64,000 bases of DNA from Brachionus manjavacas (Eukaryota; Rotifera; Eurotatoria; Ploima; Brachionidae), in assembly GCA_019054805.1 (NCBI GenBank), contig JAHQIY010000005.1, positions 1,099,501 to 1,163,500 on the forward strand, read 5' to 3'. The position numbers and the translations under genes were made by a program. Shown in pieces: positions 1 through 11,640 of this stretch. How positions within the stretch are numbered: the stretch's first letter is position 1; every line of letters starts with the position of its first letter. The notes under the pieces were generated by a model, which was given only the letters and a program-made list of their open reading frames with translations, was not told the DNA's origin and did no database searches.

Positions 1-384
1 TCATTTATTAAGAAAAGAAAAAATTTCCACAATTTTAAGTTACAAGCAAAAACTAATCGTATTTATACAATTATTTAACAAAAATATTTAATATAAAAAA
101 TATCTAATTAAAATGTTTTTTTTTTATATAATTTAATTGAATTTTATTAAATTTCATTTCCTGTGACTCAAGGGCGATATAAAAATAAAACACATGGTAA
201 AAATTAAATAGAAAAAATTACAAAGATAAAGATAAAGGTAATAAAATTTTTAGTATATTTGTGTAAGTTTATTTTATTCAATTTTTCGATTTACATTCAG
301 AGCAGAATGATTTAAATGATCACTTAATTATAATTAGATGAAAAAAATATTATTAATTTTAATAAAACTCTATTGAAATATTTT
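1..384. other. AT-rich non-coding stretch
   Basis: No open frame with recognisable protein similarity and no RNA gene was seen. The sequence is low-complexity A/T with poly-A and poly-T runs. Confidence 0.5.
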
Positions 385-975
385 TAAAGTTCACGAAATT
401 CAAAACTTAAGTGTTATCTGAATTTCACATTTTTGACTTAAAATTCGTAATATACGCCCTCATAAACCCCAAAAAAAAAATTTTTTACACCCAGGGTTCC
501 AAAAAAAGCAAACCCTTTAAAAAGTTGTTGTTCTTTAAGACTCAAAATCTCAAAGATAAAAATTAAATATACTAAAAAAGTATATATATTCTGAAAGAGC
601 ATAAAATTTTCTACATGCTAATGTAATTTAGAAAAAAAAAAGGGTGTGGCGGTTTTTGTTGGCTAAAAAAAGGAATGCTAAATGTGTTTTTCTGGTTTAA
701 ATCGATTCTCCTCCGAGGGATCAATTATGACCCGATTTTTTTTTTCCTTTAAATCTAGACAAAATTCTGAACAATTCTATGGCTTTACTTTTTTATTTTA
801 TTGCTTTATTTTTCTTAAAAAATGTCTTCAAATCATGTGATAATTAACAAATTTGTCAAATTTGAATTATTTAATTAAAATCTTTTTTGGGACTTTTTAG
901 GGCGTATATTACGAATTTTAAGTCAAAAATAAGAAATTTAGATAGCACTAAAGTTTTGAATTTCGTGAACTTAAA
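385..975. mobile_element. Inverted-repeat (foldback/MITE-like) element 1
   Basis: Two arms of about 75 bp, at 385-462 and 899-975, are reverse complements with few mismatches. Both contain the landmark CGTAATATACGCCCT or its complement, and TTCACGAAATTCAAAAC lies at the outer ends. The interior of about 435 bp is non-coding. This is the architecture of a non-autonomous DNA transposon. No clear target-site duplication was found, so the family is unassigned. Confidence 0.65.
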
Positions 976-1472
976 ATTTATTTTTAAAACATAAATAAAT
1001 GCTTTTTTTGTTTTAAACAATAATTCGACTGATGACTCACCAATGGAGATCCAAATTTAGCGAGAGGCTACTTAATGCAAGATGTTGCAGTGAGATGAAG
1101 AATCTAAAGAGTTATAAAAAGAAATGAAGAAAACACTTTTTTGAACTTTTATCTGAACTACTGTAAAAAAAAAAACAAAAAAATAGACTAATTTTTCAAA
1201 TATTTTTTCAGTTTCAAAAAAAAATAATAATTTTAAGTGAATATTTCAGGCTTTTTCATATTTTAAATCAAACTTTAAGGTGTAAAGAAAGAGTTTAATT
1301 TTTATTTAAAAAATTGAATAAAAAAATGAAAAATCTTTTTTAAAACTTAAATTAAAAATATAAATTAAACCATCGAGTTGAATAATTGATAATTAAAACA
1401 TTGATGATTTTTTAACAAAATCAATTTACAAATAAATTTTCAATATTTTTAAAATCCTAAGTCAAATAACAT
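976..1472. other. Non-coding stretch between two inverted-repeat elements
   Basis: Nothing supported was found here. A short mixed-composition patch near 1022-1130 is not open over a useful length on either strand. Confidence 0.4.
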
Positions 1473-1957
1473 ACCGCATTCCCTTGTTCGATATTGCAGC
1501 CTCAGAACCCGAAACGCATCTTTGACGCAGGCAATAAACACCATCTCGCCCATGTTAAAACATTCTTAACTTACACCGCATGCGTCAAAGTTGTGTTTCG
1601 AGTCTTGGTCCACGTTGAAAGTTAAGACTTTTAAATTTAGTTCGGCATCTAAGCTTGAGATTTTTCCAAAAAATAAAAAATAAATTAATCATTTTTCTAA
1701 TTTTTCTTTGTATTCAATTTACAGCGCTGGGTTGAATGTAAAATTCAAAAAAACAATTTTTATTTTTTTGACAGAAACTCTTTTGTAAATGCAGCATTAA
1801 ATTAAAAATCTTTACTTTCAAAGTGGGCCAAGACTCGAAACACAACTTTGACGCATGCGGTGCAAGTTAAGAATGTTTTAACATGGGCGAGATGGTGTTT
1901 ATTCGTCAAAGATGCGTTTCGGGTTCTGAGGCTGCAATATTGAACGAGGGAATACGG
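1473..1957. mobile_element. Inverted-repeat (foldback/MITE-like) element 2
   Basis: Arms of about 150 bp, at 1473-1630 and 1808-1957, are near-perfect reverse complements around a loop of about 180 bp. Landmarks are GCATGCG, CATCTCGCCCATGTTAAAAC and GAAACGCATCTTTGACG on the left arm, with their complements on the right. The left arm has a short extra segment (GCAGG) that the right arm lacks. The loop has no coding potential. The arms are distinctly richer in GC than their surroundings, as expected of a transposon insertion. Confidence 0.75.
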
Positions 1958-2239
1958 AAATATAAAAAAAAAAAATTAAAAAAAAATTAAAAATAACTGC
2001 TTCAATAAAAATATATGACTCGATTAAAAATAAATGACTAAAAATAAATGACTCGAGCGAGTCGAGACTCGACTTGTGACGCGCTTCAACAGCATTAGTT
2101 GTTCTCGGCTGACTATTCATTTTTCGATCATACAAATTCCAAGTAATAATTGGAAAACGTGGAACGACTCGTACTTTTTTAGATTTTTTTTTTTTTAATT
2201 TCCAATATAATTTTTTTCAAAATAATTCAAAATAGGCTT

Positions 2240-3041
2240 GAAATTTGCTTTACATTTTTTTGGATCAAATTAAACCTCTCGATCTTGCTCTATTTATTTT
2301 TGCTCTACTAGCATCATAATTTGGCAATTTCATTACTGCATCTAAGCTTATTTCTTTATTTGTTTCGGCTATAATTGTACGAGCTTTGTCTCTTGATATC
2401 TCGGCACGATTTTTAATTTTAACATTATTTTGGAGAACTTGATGACGTTTAAATCCGGACCATGGTTTTTATGTAACACTGTTAATGTAAACGGATGATC
2501 AAAACCAACACTATAACCACGTGCATTACATTTCGTATTGAACTCACATTTCGAGCTTACTTTACCAAGTGTATTAGGGCCTCTTTCTTTAGTATAAGCG
2601 AACCCCTCACTGACCAATTTCATACCATTACGGGTTGTATTCGACATAACCCAATTCATATCATTCATATCAAGTTCATTCATTTTGTTTTAAAAAATCT
2701 TCATCATCTTCAACATTATCAATTTCATCATCGTGACTATTTTCTTCTTCATCACTTTCATCGTCCTCTTCATCGTCTTCACAACTTTTATCAGAGTCAA
2801 TGCCATTGCATACTTCTACTTCGTTGATTTCTTCGTAAACGTATACATGATTTTTTTGAATATTTATATCCCGAAAAGATTTTTCCAAATCAAAATCACT
2901 TTTTAAATTATCTTTTTCAGTTGTTCGGACATTAGAATCGATAGTATTAGAGTTTAAAATAGGATTTATAATTCGTCTATTTCTTAGTTTTTTTAATGTA
3001 GGCGACTCATTCCGATTTTCTTTCAAGAAATTTCGATTCAT
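2240..3041 (-). pseudogene. FLYWCH-type N-terminal fragment of a Mutator-like (MULE) transposase
   Basis: Two overlapping minus frames, 3041-2676 and 2683-2369, make up one broken protein. The first is Lys-rich then strongly acidic (long Asp/Glu run). The second carries a FLYWCH-like zinc-binding pattern: Cys in CEFNTKC, then NARG, then a His pair in HKNHGPD. A further frameshift near 2410 restores a segment reading RAEISRDKARTIIAETN and later NYDASRAKINRARSRG, the helix that typically follows FLYWCH domains in animal MULE proteins. At least two frameshifts separate these pieces, and no DDE catalytic core is present nearby. I read it as a transposon relic. A decayed host FLYWCH gene is less likely. 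Confidence 0.6.
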
Positions 3042-3527
3042 TTTCTAAAGATTAACTAGTAAATGAAATTTTGATGCAAACAAAAAATAATCTACTATAA
3101 AAAATTATTGGCAATTAGTTGCTGTGAAAAAAAATGATGCAATGAAAAATGTACTCAATTATTGACTCGTTATACCCTAACATTTTAAGGTAAATTAAGA
3201 TTTTTGGTCAGGAAGCTACTTAGAGAGTTGCAGTCCTAATTGTCGTCATCTTCCACATCCCACCTCACCCAACCAACATAACCGAAGACTCCACAACAAA
3301 TACTATCAATATTTAATTTAATTGGTATCCTTTTTAACAGCGTAACTAATTAATATCATCACTAAATTTTTTTATATCTCATAATCAACTCTTAAAAAAA
3401 AAAAAAAAAAGTTTTCTCTCAACAAATCAATAATGTCACCCCTAGTTATTTCTATATCATTTATTTAAACCTATCTCATTTCAAATTTTTAAAACTTATA
3501 TTTTAAATTATTATTCTAAAATGCTGT
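3042..3527. other. Non-coding stretch
   Basis: No gene was seen. It contains a C-rich patch (about 3240-3300) and an A run near 3393-3410. Confidence 0.4.
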
Positions 3528-4260
3528 CTATAAAGAAGTGCATTTATTTCTATAAAGACTTGGATGAAATAAGCCAAACCCATTAAATAAATAAAATAAA
3601 TAAATAAAAATGAAAAATGTAAGTTTTATTCTATTCAATCTTACTTCAAACTCAAGATTCTTAAAGGCTTGAATCAACTTCGTAGCTCTACGTTGTACCA
3701 ATGAGGTATACATTACATTTACTACATTGGCGTGCAAAAATTTAAAATTCTTCCAAATCATTCCCAAAATCTTATTCGCTTTGTCAGAAGAGTAGCTTAC
3801 AAATAGCTTACATGTGCAGTAGCTTACATGTGCACCCCATTTTAGATCATTTTGAAAAAACACACCCAAATTCTTTCCCATTTTTTTGATTCAGTTCCAT
3901 ATTTATTAAAAATCGTGTAAACTGAGGATTTTTATTTCCAATATTTATAACTTCACAGTTCTCTACGTTTAAATCAGTCGGCATGTAATCGCCCAGCTTG
4001 AAACAGTATCTATATCGCGCTTTAAAGATAAGTTATCATTTAGATGTTTAACAGTTGCTAAAATTTTCATATCATCAGCACAGACTTTTGTTTCATTACT
4101 TAAAGATTCGGATAAATCGTTTTTGAAAATAACAAAAAGAATAGGCCCAAGGACCGATCCTTGCAGAACTTCACTAGTAACATCAAGCCATTCTGATTCG
4201 ACGTTACCAAGAACAACTCTTTGCTTCCTTCCATCTAAAAAATTTTCACCCAATCTATTA
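3528..4260 (-). pseudogene. CR1/jockey-like LINE reverse transcriptase relic
   Basis: The minus-strand frame at 4253-3969 shows the reverse-transcriptase block from QGSVLGPILFVIF into the active-site region, where the usual YADD/FADD box reads CADD. A second frame (to 3528) continues with KNLGVFFQNDLKW, KANKILGMIW and VMYTSLV. It then jumps directly to QRRATKLIQAFKNLEFEVRL, omitting the region normally between these blocks, so there is an internal deletion. The frames are offset and contain stops. The 3' flank is a short AAAT/AATA repeat typical of LINE tails. A dead copy. Confidence 0.8.
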
Positions 4261-4780
4261 TTTTTCCTTCAAATCCATAAACTGATTACTTGTAGAGCAA
4301 TAGTCGATATGAAACTTTGTCAATTCTACTAATTTATTATTTTTTAATTTGTTTTCTTTCTAAGTCAAAGGTAATTCAGAATAAAAATCAAAAATAGTTA
4401 ATTAGCTTTATACTTGTATTTTTTTAATAATAAAAAAAGAAATGATTTTTGAATTTTCTTTCAAGTGTATTTCCTAAATATATATCAATGAAACTCTAAT
4501 TTTTTCTTTCTTCTAAACTCTGAATAGAATTAAAAATATTTCACACATTTATTAATTAATTAATTGAATAGAATGTCATAACTTGATTTTTAAAAGTAAG
4601 CGAAATATCTTTAAAATGGCTACAAACTACACCATAAAAAAGCGGTGAAGATATTTTTTCATTTTAAGTAAGTATATTAGTTCCTATCTTTTTCACATCA
4701 TGTAAACCCATTGGGTAAATTTAGACCTATAAAATAAATAAATAATAATATTTCAGCAAAATCAATTTCTGATTAGCACA
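4261..4780. other. Non-coding stretch
   Basis: No supported gene. The segment near 4700-4735, with an AATAAATAAATAATAAT run, resembles a non-LTR retroelement tail but has no attached coding sequence. Confidence 0.35.
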
Positions 4781-4784
4781 ATGA

Positions 4785-5962
4785 AAAAACTATTCAACAC
4801 AATGCAATTTCTTGTAATCACAAAAATTTGTATTTAAAAAGAAAAAACATTTAACACAAAAAAATTGTGCTTGAAAATAATTCTTAAAAGAAACTTTTTT
4901 TTCAACACAAAAATATTTATAATAAAATAAGTTTTAAATTTAAATTTTTATTTAATGATAATAAAGTATATTTCGAAGCTTAAAAAAAGATATTAAAAAA
5001 AACTAGTCCGTAGAAAATCATTTTTCCGCATTTTTTGCTCTACCACTTTTAGGTTTATTGACAAATTGGTCCTTTTTTTTAAAAAGTTCTTTTAATGCCA
5101 ATATATGTGCACAATATCCTAATTTAGTGAAAAACTTGCAAGAACGTTTCTTACTGTTGAGATTAACTTTATAAAAGCTTTTGAATAAATAAGTTCTTCA
5201 ATAAATTTTTTTAAAATTTTCCCAACAAGCCATTTTTTTATCCAGTTTAATGTAACACTTTGAAGGCCTAGGCACCACGGCAAATTAGTCTTAATCGAAT
5301 AAGACATTTCTAACATTGATGCAGATTCATTTTTTGATGGACTTGAGTTTTTAGGACTCGAGTTAGTGCTTGAAGATTTGAAACTGGAACTAGGGCTTAA
5401 GGATTTGTGACTGGAATTAGCGCATGAGTTGGCGAAACTGAAATTTGGATTAGATATTTTTGAAGTGGAATTTTGACTAGATATTTTTGGACTGGGACTT
5501 GGACTAACGTCTTTTTTTTTGCGATTTTTTGCTGTTGATGGCAAAGGGTCAGCATCCTCTAATGAGTTGTCAGCAACCTTTGCGATTTTTTTATTACGCC
5601 TTTTTTTTGGTTTATCTTGGGTTAAGTAAGAAATTTGTTTATTATTTCTTAAATTCATTTCTAAATAAAAACATATTATTTCAATTAGAAAACAAATTGA
5701 AATTAATTTTTGTTAAATTTCGGTCCATTAAGAGAATATATTCATTCAACTTTTTTAAAAATTTTTGAAGCTACTTAAAAAGCATTTTTGTGTTTAGTGT
5801 TTTTTTTTTAAATAATTTTCTGTGTTGAATGCATTTCTTCATTTTTAATTTTTGTGCCATAAGTTTTTTTTTCAAATTTTAACTTTTGTGTTGAGAAGAA
5901 ATCATTTTGTGCTGAGCGTTTTGAAATTGTGTTGAATGGTTATTTTTTTGTGTTGAAAAGGT
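4785..5962. mobile_element. Element with inverted clusters of CAACACAA motifs around one ORF
   Basis: The left end (about 4785-4915) carries several copies of TTCAACACAA or close variants. The right end (about 5818-5960) carries the complementary TTGTGTTGAA several times, so the two ends are mirror-image motif arrays. Between them is one 179-codon minus-strand ORF. Mirror-image subterminal motif arrays are typical of DNA transposons, where they bind the transposase. No family is recognised and no terminal duplication was defined. Confidence 0.45.
5119..5658 (-). CDS. Hypothetical Ser/Lys-rich protein inside a putative transposon
   Basis: ATG-started 179-residue ORF of unknown function. Residues about 15-50 are basic (KPKKRRNKK, NRKKKD), which could be a nuclear localisation segment. 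Residues about 52-110 are dominated by Ser, Asn, Lys and Pro in loosely repeated SSPKNSS-like units. The C-terminal 65 residues are more hydrophobic and contain LNWIKKWLVGKILKKFIEEL, which could form an amphipathic helix. No signal peptide and no known domain. It sits centrally between mirror-image CAACACAA arrays, so it may be an element-encoded protein or chance reading through low-complexity sequence. No intron evidence. Confidence 0.35.
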   Translation of the reverse strand: MNLRNNKQISYLTQDKPKKRRNKKIAKVADNSLEDADPLPSTAKNRKKKDVSPSPSPKISSQNSTSKISNPNFSFANSCANSSHKSLSPSSSFKSSSTNSSPKNSSPSKNESASMLEMSYSIKTNLPWCLGLQSVTLNWIKKWLVGKILKKFIEELIYSKAFIKLISTVRNVLASFSLN

Positions 5963-6265
5963 AGACCCAAAGAAAAAAATCACTGCTATTTTATATATTT
6001 TGATAGATCAATAGACCACCTTATAACCAATCTTACAACTTAATTATAACTAACAAAATTATTTAAGTAGCGATGACAGAATTTTAACATTTAAATAAAA
6101 TAATTCAATATTTGATCAATCATTTAATTACTTGACCAGCTTTAATAATTAGGTGACCATTGTTATAAAATTCTATTTATTATATTTAGAAATAAAGAGA
6201 CGAAGCATTTATTATCACTCTTTGTTTAAAAGATAAGCTAGGCAAAAAAATTAAGATCAAATTTT
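5963..6265. other. Intergenic region downstream of DDX55
   Basis: No gene seen. It lies 3' of the minus-strand DDX55 gene and probably includes its 3' UTR near 6265. Confidence 0.4.
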
Positions 6266-9051
6266 TTATTCCAAAATTTCATCATCATTTTTATTTTTTT
6301 TAAATTTTTTCAAAAGTTTAAAATCTTGATTTAGTTCGTCCAAGTCTTCTTCAGTCAATGTGCTCAACTTTCTTTTTTTTTCAGTCAGGTCTTTTTTTTT
6401 CTTTCTAATTTCTTTTTTTAGTTTGGTTTCCTTTTTATTTGACCATGGTTTATTTTTTTCCATTTTAATTTTCTTAACCTTGGGTTTTTGTGCATTCTCG
6501 ACTCTTTGCTTTTCTTTTTCTTTGTTTTTATACTTAACTGTCGATATGTCAATGTCGCAATAAGCCGAAATTTTTTGGTGCCTTTCTTTGCCTATTTCGG
6601 GCATTTTAGGCAAATGAAGCAAACCAAAACCTTTTCCCAATTGCTCAAAATCGAGTTCTTTGACCTGAAATATGTGGGTGCATTCATGCTTAGTGTAAGC
6701 ACGAATAAACGAAACGAATGCCAATTTTCCTTTTTCGTACAGCTCGCGCTCTTTACTAGCAGCTGAATGGATTTTTTTGAGACTTTCTTGAAAATTTTTG
6801 GTATGATTTGTGCTGAATTCTGAAAATTCCTGTAAGGGGACATGCTGATTTATTTTAATAAACTTAACAAATGAATCCTCGTTGGGCAATAGAAAAACAA
6901 TAGCGTTCCCTTCGCGATTTGATCTGGCTGTTCGCCCACATCGATGAACAAATGAAGTGGTTGTGTTCGGCGGATCGAACTGTACGACCCAGTCTACATC
7001 TTCTATATCTATACCTCGTGATAAGATGTCCGTACATATGAGTACACCCCTATTTTGGAAAAATGATTTAAAAAATTTATTTTCGAATTAAAATTAAAGC
7101 TCAATAAAATTACTTCTGCATTTTTTTAAACTTGTTAAAAACATCTGTTCGTTTATCTTTTATTTTTCGATGCAGTGATAAAATTTGAACGTCTTTTAAA
7201 AATCTAGCAATAAAAAATCAAAAGTGAACATAGTCAAATTTTTAAAGTAAAATTTTTTTAATGAAATAGTTTTTAAATTTCCTCTTTTAATTTACGATTC
7301 AAAAATACCATCTTCTTAATCTCAAATTAATTTTTTTTAAATTAAAAAATTTTTGAGCCGATTAAAAATCAATGCAAAATCTCTTTTTATATGGAACCAA
7401 TTAACCCCAAATTTTGAATTAAAAATTAGAAAATATTTATTAAAAATTCATCTAAAATCCTTTAGATTTTAAGTTTAATTTAGAACTTAGAGTCATAGAA
7501 ATCATAGGACAACTAATTAAATCTTTAACTTTACTTTAACTAAGCTCATTAAATTTTTTAATGTGCATTGTATAAAATACAAAGATTTTGAGTATGAAAA
7601 AATGTTTTAAATTTATTAACACTTTATTGATAACTTTAAATTAAATATAAGATGAGTATAAAAATTCATTAAAATAGTAAAATTTAAGATATTTATCATT
7701 AAAAACTAATTTTGGTGACATGTCACAATATATAGATCTTTTATAACTTAATGACAAGGATTATTCTAAATCTGAAAAATATTTTCAGATTTAGAATACT
7801 CTAGCCAAAAAATTAAAAAAAAAATTATGATCTTGAATCGATGAAGAATGTTGAAGATGAAAATTATTCAGATATCTTTTTCAATGAAATATTTTTTGAT
7901 TCAATATTTAAAAATTTGAACAAACAAACAGTGTAATAAAAAGTGATTTTCTATTGCATTTTCTGCATGATGAATATAAATTTAAGTATACTTTTTTTAG
8001 TTTTTTAAAGAGGGTTTTTTTTAAACAACAAAATTCAAAAGTTTATTTTTCATTCAAAAGCTTTATTCATCTTGATTAAAGACCGGTCTAGCAACTCTAA
8101 TTTTTAGTCAAATAAGCTTTCTTGATAGATTCGATATTCTTTTCCAATAAGAAGAATAAAATAAATAGATAAATTAATAACTTACATTTTGAGAAGCTGA
8201 GTGAAATATTGGACAGAAGCACAGCAATTCATAAAAACAATGTGCTTACAAGATTTTTTCATTTTTAAAAATTCAACCAGTAAATGAAATTTATGTTCCG
8301 GTTGAACTATTGTATAATAATTTTTGAGAGCAAGCGGAGTTTTCTGCGTGTTTATTTTCTGTCTAACTTGAATATTACACGGATTTCTCAATCCTGCTCG
8401 AATTAGTTTGTCTATTTCGCCAGTCTGGGTGGCAGAGAACAGACCAGTTTTTCTTTGTTTGGGCAAATACTTAAAGATGCTCTCTATGCCTTCCTTAAAT
8501 CCCATGTCTAACAAGCGATCTGCTTCATCCATTATCAAAACCTCCATGCTTTTCAAGTGCTTTTTTAGCAATGTTGAATTTTGTCTGGTCAGCAAATCAT
8601 CAAATCGACCCACTGTGGCCACAATTATATTTGCTCCGTTGGTCTCAAAATTTTTTAGATCTTCGCTTACACTGTTACCACCAACAAACAAGGTGCTTGT
8701 GAATGTGCCTATATTCGAAATGAATACATTAACTACTTCATGAATTTGTTGGGCTAATTCCCGAGTCGGACTTAAGATTAGAGCGCCTATGTCATGTTTT
8801 TTGAATTTTTCATTTTTATTTCTTTTGAGCAGAATTTCGATGATGGGCACAACGAATGAAAGAGTTTTTCCAGACCCAGTAACTGCTTCGACCACCACAT
8901 CTTTGTGTTGCTGAGAAAAAATTGGAATTACAACACTTTGGACAGGTGTCATTTTGTCGAATTTCAGTTTTTCTGTTATGACATCGAGTACTTGAGGATT
9001 CAAAAAGTCGGGCCATTCGTCACTCGGTTTCTTTGAATCTTGTTTGCTCAT
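6266..9051 (-). CDS. DDX55: ATP-dependent RNA helicase DDX55 (Spb4 family), three exons
   Basis: Proposed CDS is complement(join(6266..7049, 7114..7203, 8186..9051)), about 579 residues. That is close to the usual DDX55 length (about 600), and all junctions are GT..AG and phase-compatible. DEAD-box motifs in order: Q-motif region around TPVQ (35-38), motif I AVTGSGKT (56-63), Ia PTRELA, Ib region ATVGR, DEAD (175-178) and SAT (206-208) in exon 1. The other exons supply LHRKIKDKR, then TDILSRGID and HRCGRTAR, followed by the LLPNEDSFVKFI segment and a Lys-rich tail typical of DDX55/Spb4. Motif Ib has Val where most relatives have Pro (ATPGR). The family acts in the nucleolus in 60S ribosomal subunit maturation. 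Introns are 64 bp and 982 bp. The start is the first ATG of the open frame. Identity is very likely; exact exon edges are inferred. Confidence 0.9.
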
Positions 9052-9705
9052 TTTTTTTATTAATTAAAAAAAAATATTTCAAAATGTGCTTTAATGCTTG
9101 TATTAAGATTTTTTTAAAATTTTAATATTTTTTATTCTTCAAAATAAACTTAACTTATTAACAACATTATTCAAAAGAATTTAAAACACCCTAGCTTTCT
9201 TCTATTTTCGACCACAAATTCATAATAATCTACATTTACGAAAGCCCGAAAAGAAAGAAATCTCAAGGTAATCAAAACAATTAGGGCTAGGATTTATTGT
9301 TAATTACACATAAAAATGCGGTATTGAAACAAAACATAGAAAAAATAAAACACAAATAAAAACATGAATTTTTATTTTATTCTTGAAATTTATTAACTAA
9401 TTTTTAGTGAAAAAAAAATTAAATTTGGCAACAAAAATTTTTATTAATACATTGAATAAATATCTATTAAAATCCGAGGCATTGTCAATGAGCCAAATAA
9501 AAACCAGTATTGGCAAAAAATTTAAAAAAGGCAATCATTTCTAGTGTAAAAATATAAAAAAATTTCAAGTTCATTTAAAGGATATAAAAACTAAAATTAT
9601 AAATGGAACAAAATTAATTTTATCATAAGAAATTTTTCTTTTAATTTAAATTTTTATAATTTTTACTGAACCCTCCTATCTTGAAAAAAAATATCAGTTA
9701 AGGTA
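9052..9705. other. Intergenic region upstream of DDX55
   Basis: No coding sequence recognised. It presumably contains the DDX55 promoter next to 9052, but no specific element can be identified in such AT-rich DNA. Confidence 0.4.
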
Positions 9706-10330
9706 TTGAACTCAATGACGATGCATGATATCAAGCCTAGAGCGAACAGTTTTGGCATGGTCTTGTACAACCTTTGGGTCCATATTGCTCAGGCAAGTGC
9801 GAATTTTGTTATCGAGTTGCTTTTTTGCCGTCCTATCACCCTCATAAACTTTAGCTTTCAAATTATCCATGGCCGTGCTTTTGGTACGTTCGCTAAATTC
9901 ACTACTTTGGAAACATACATTATTATTTTATCTTACAAATAATTATGTACCAGAGTTAATCATTGGTTCAAGTCGTTTCTTAATACACTCTCCAAGGTTG
10001 ACATGTTGATTGACCACAAATCCACTAGGTACAAAATATGGTTCGCTTATTCCGCGTTGTGAAATAGCCAACCAGACCAGTAATTTTTCTTCGAATTTTT
10101 TAACGTACTTGTTCTTTTCACTCCGGCGTCTTGCTAACGTTACTGCTATAAGGTGAATCGCCTTAAAACTTCAGCTTTTGGAAAATTTTGGTTACTTTTT
10201 GCTAAGTTGCACAAATCTTTTTTGATGGTTTCGTACATTTTTACTAACAACTTGTCGAAAAGTCGAAAATTGTCGAAAATGATCAAATTTTTATTTATTT
10301 TGAATCTAGGATCAGCCTGAATTTAAATTT
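9706..10330 (-). pseudogene. Tc1/mariner-superfamily transposase relic (C-terminal part)
   Basis: Read on the minus strand from about 10260 down to 9706. Decayed frames give KKFEEKLLVWLAISQRGISE then PYFVPSGFVVNQ and CIKKRLEPMI, a mariner/IS630-type catalytic-domain arrangement (VWxAIS followed by a PSG turn). Further down is NLKAKVYEGDRTAKKQLDNK with LSNMDPKVVQDHAKTVRSRL, like the C-terminal helices of these transposases. Stops and frameshifts interrupt it, and no terminal repeats were delimited. Adjacent to it upstream lies a miniature LTR element. Confidence 0.6.
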
Positions 10331-10497
10331 TGAAAAAATTGGGAAAGTTCTTGTCCATCTTATAGCAAATTAAACTTAAATTTTGTGCCATTACACCCGT
10401 TACTTAATGTGTGCCTATTCTTTTAATAGAATATGACAAGTAATCCTGACTTTTATGTTCTTTATGCACTTTATACCATATAAAACCAAGCATTTCT

Positions 10498-10900
10498 TGT
10501 AATGTTTACATTAGTACCCTTGGGCCCGTCTATCCGATCTTCTCGTAAGACGTATTGGAGCAGCTATTTATGCTCCTTGTTAACTTAAACGCTCATGGTT
10601 AAGTTAATCAACTTTCCAGTGATATCGACAAAGATGTCGCTATATCACATCTTCCCCCGCTTTTATAAAGCGAATGCTAGGGAACTGCCGACCATTGTGA
10701 CCACTGCTGGATCACCAATGACCGGGACCAGCCATAGACTATTATTTTTCCCAGGTACTAACTGAACCTAGTCAGGTAGCCGTTGCACGCACTATAAGCA
10801 TTACCGCCATCGAGAAGCACTTTATTAGTCTTCTGGGGGGCTTTTATCCTCGTCGCCAGATGTAATGTTTACATTAGTACCCTTGGGTCCCCATAGATCA
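10498..10900 (-). mobile_element. Miniature LTR retroelement (TRIM-like) with PBS and PPT
   Basis: On the minus strand a 152-bp LTR runs 10649-10498, starting TGTGATATAGCG and ending AACATTACA (TG..CA). It is directly preceded by a polypurine tract AAAAGCGGGGGAAGA (about 10664-10650). A second copy of the LTR 3' end (AAGGGTACTAATGTAAACAT..) lies at about 10900-10861. It is immediately followed by TGGCGACGAGGAT (10858 downward), which looks like a primer-binding site. Only about 0.2 kb of non-coding sequence lies between PBS and PPT, too short for gag or pol, so this is a non-autonomous element. The 5' LTR is represented only by its last about 40 bp, beyond which VAV-like coding sequence begins. 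Confidence 0.65.
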
Positions 10901-11640
10901 TTTGGTATTCGGGTAAAAATACCATCAGCCATGAATCTATCAACTGTCGAAAACCAAGGATACTCTTCTAGATTTAGATTACGGCTCAAGTGTCCTGAGA
11001 ACAAGCTTTGACTAAACCTGTGATTTTGCATGAACCTGACATGGCGCCGCGGAAAGTATCCATCTTTATTTTTGACAACAACGCCTTTCCAACAGTCGTC
11101 ATCAACTTCATCTGTCAATTGAATCAAGTCTCTTTGGTTGAAGCTTACTGCACTTCCTTCGAGTGGTGCTGGCTTGCCATCATAGTTGTAGATCGCCTGA
11201 GCCAGCAAAGTTTTATTGTGGTTTGACTTTACCGAGTTGGTGGACAAAGAGCGAGTTGTTATGACACCGGAGTTGGACACAGGTCTAGGCAATAATGGTG
11301 GCGGTATTGGCAACGAGTTTTATGAACTACAAGTCTGTGTGACTTTGATCAAGCATTCTTTGTGAGTTTGGTTATTTTGATCACATCTTTGGCTCTGTGG
11401 TTTACATCAGTTTGCTTGAGCAATTCGCTAAACAAAAGATGATATTTCAATACCCGCTGATATGGCAAACCCATCAAATCGGTCAGTTTGTATTTGCCAA
11501 ATTTACTCTTGGACAAAAAATTTAAGTAATTTTTCATTAAAAATTCAAACAATACTTTTTTATTAATTTCAAACACTCTACTACACATTTTATCACCTTT
11601 CATGACTTGACAAACATAATTGTCTGTATCGATCGGGTCT
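10825..11640 (-). pseudogene. VAV-like fragment: end of DH domain joined to SH3 and start of SH2
   Basis: Two adjacent minus-strand frames. The first (about 11640-11349) contains KLTDLMGLPYQRVLKYHLLF, the conserved end of the VAV-type RhoGEF (DH) domain. The second (about 11313-10825) contains a proline-rich lead (PIPPPLLPRP), an SH3 domain (AIYNYDG, DLIQLTDE, CWKGVVV, GYFPRRHV) and then LEEYPWFSTVDRFMADGIF, which matches the start of the VAV SH2. VAV proteins have PH and C1 domains between DH and SH3. Here only tens of bases separate them and a stop intervenes, so about 200 residues are missing. The SH2 is cut after about 20 residues by the 3' end of a small LTR. It is not a functional VAV; a captured or deleted copy is likely. 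Confidence 0.6.

Noticed and set aside
2495-2827. Plus-strand His-rich ORF
   Set aside because: Antisense to the acidic Asp/Glu-rich part of the MULE fragment; His codons (CAT/CAC) arise from complementary GATGA runs.
9706-9942. Plus-strand 78-codon ORF
   Set aside because: The minus strand of the same DNA encodes clear Tc1/mariner transposase C-terminal motifs, so the plus frame is a shadow.
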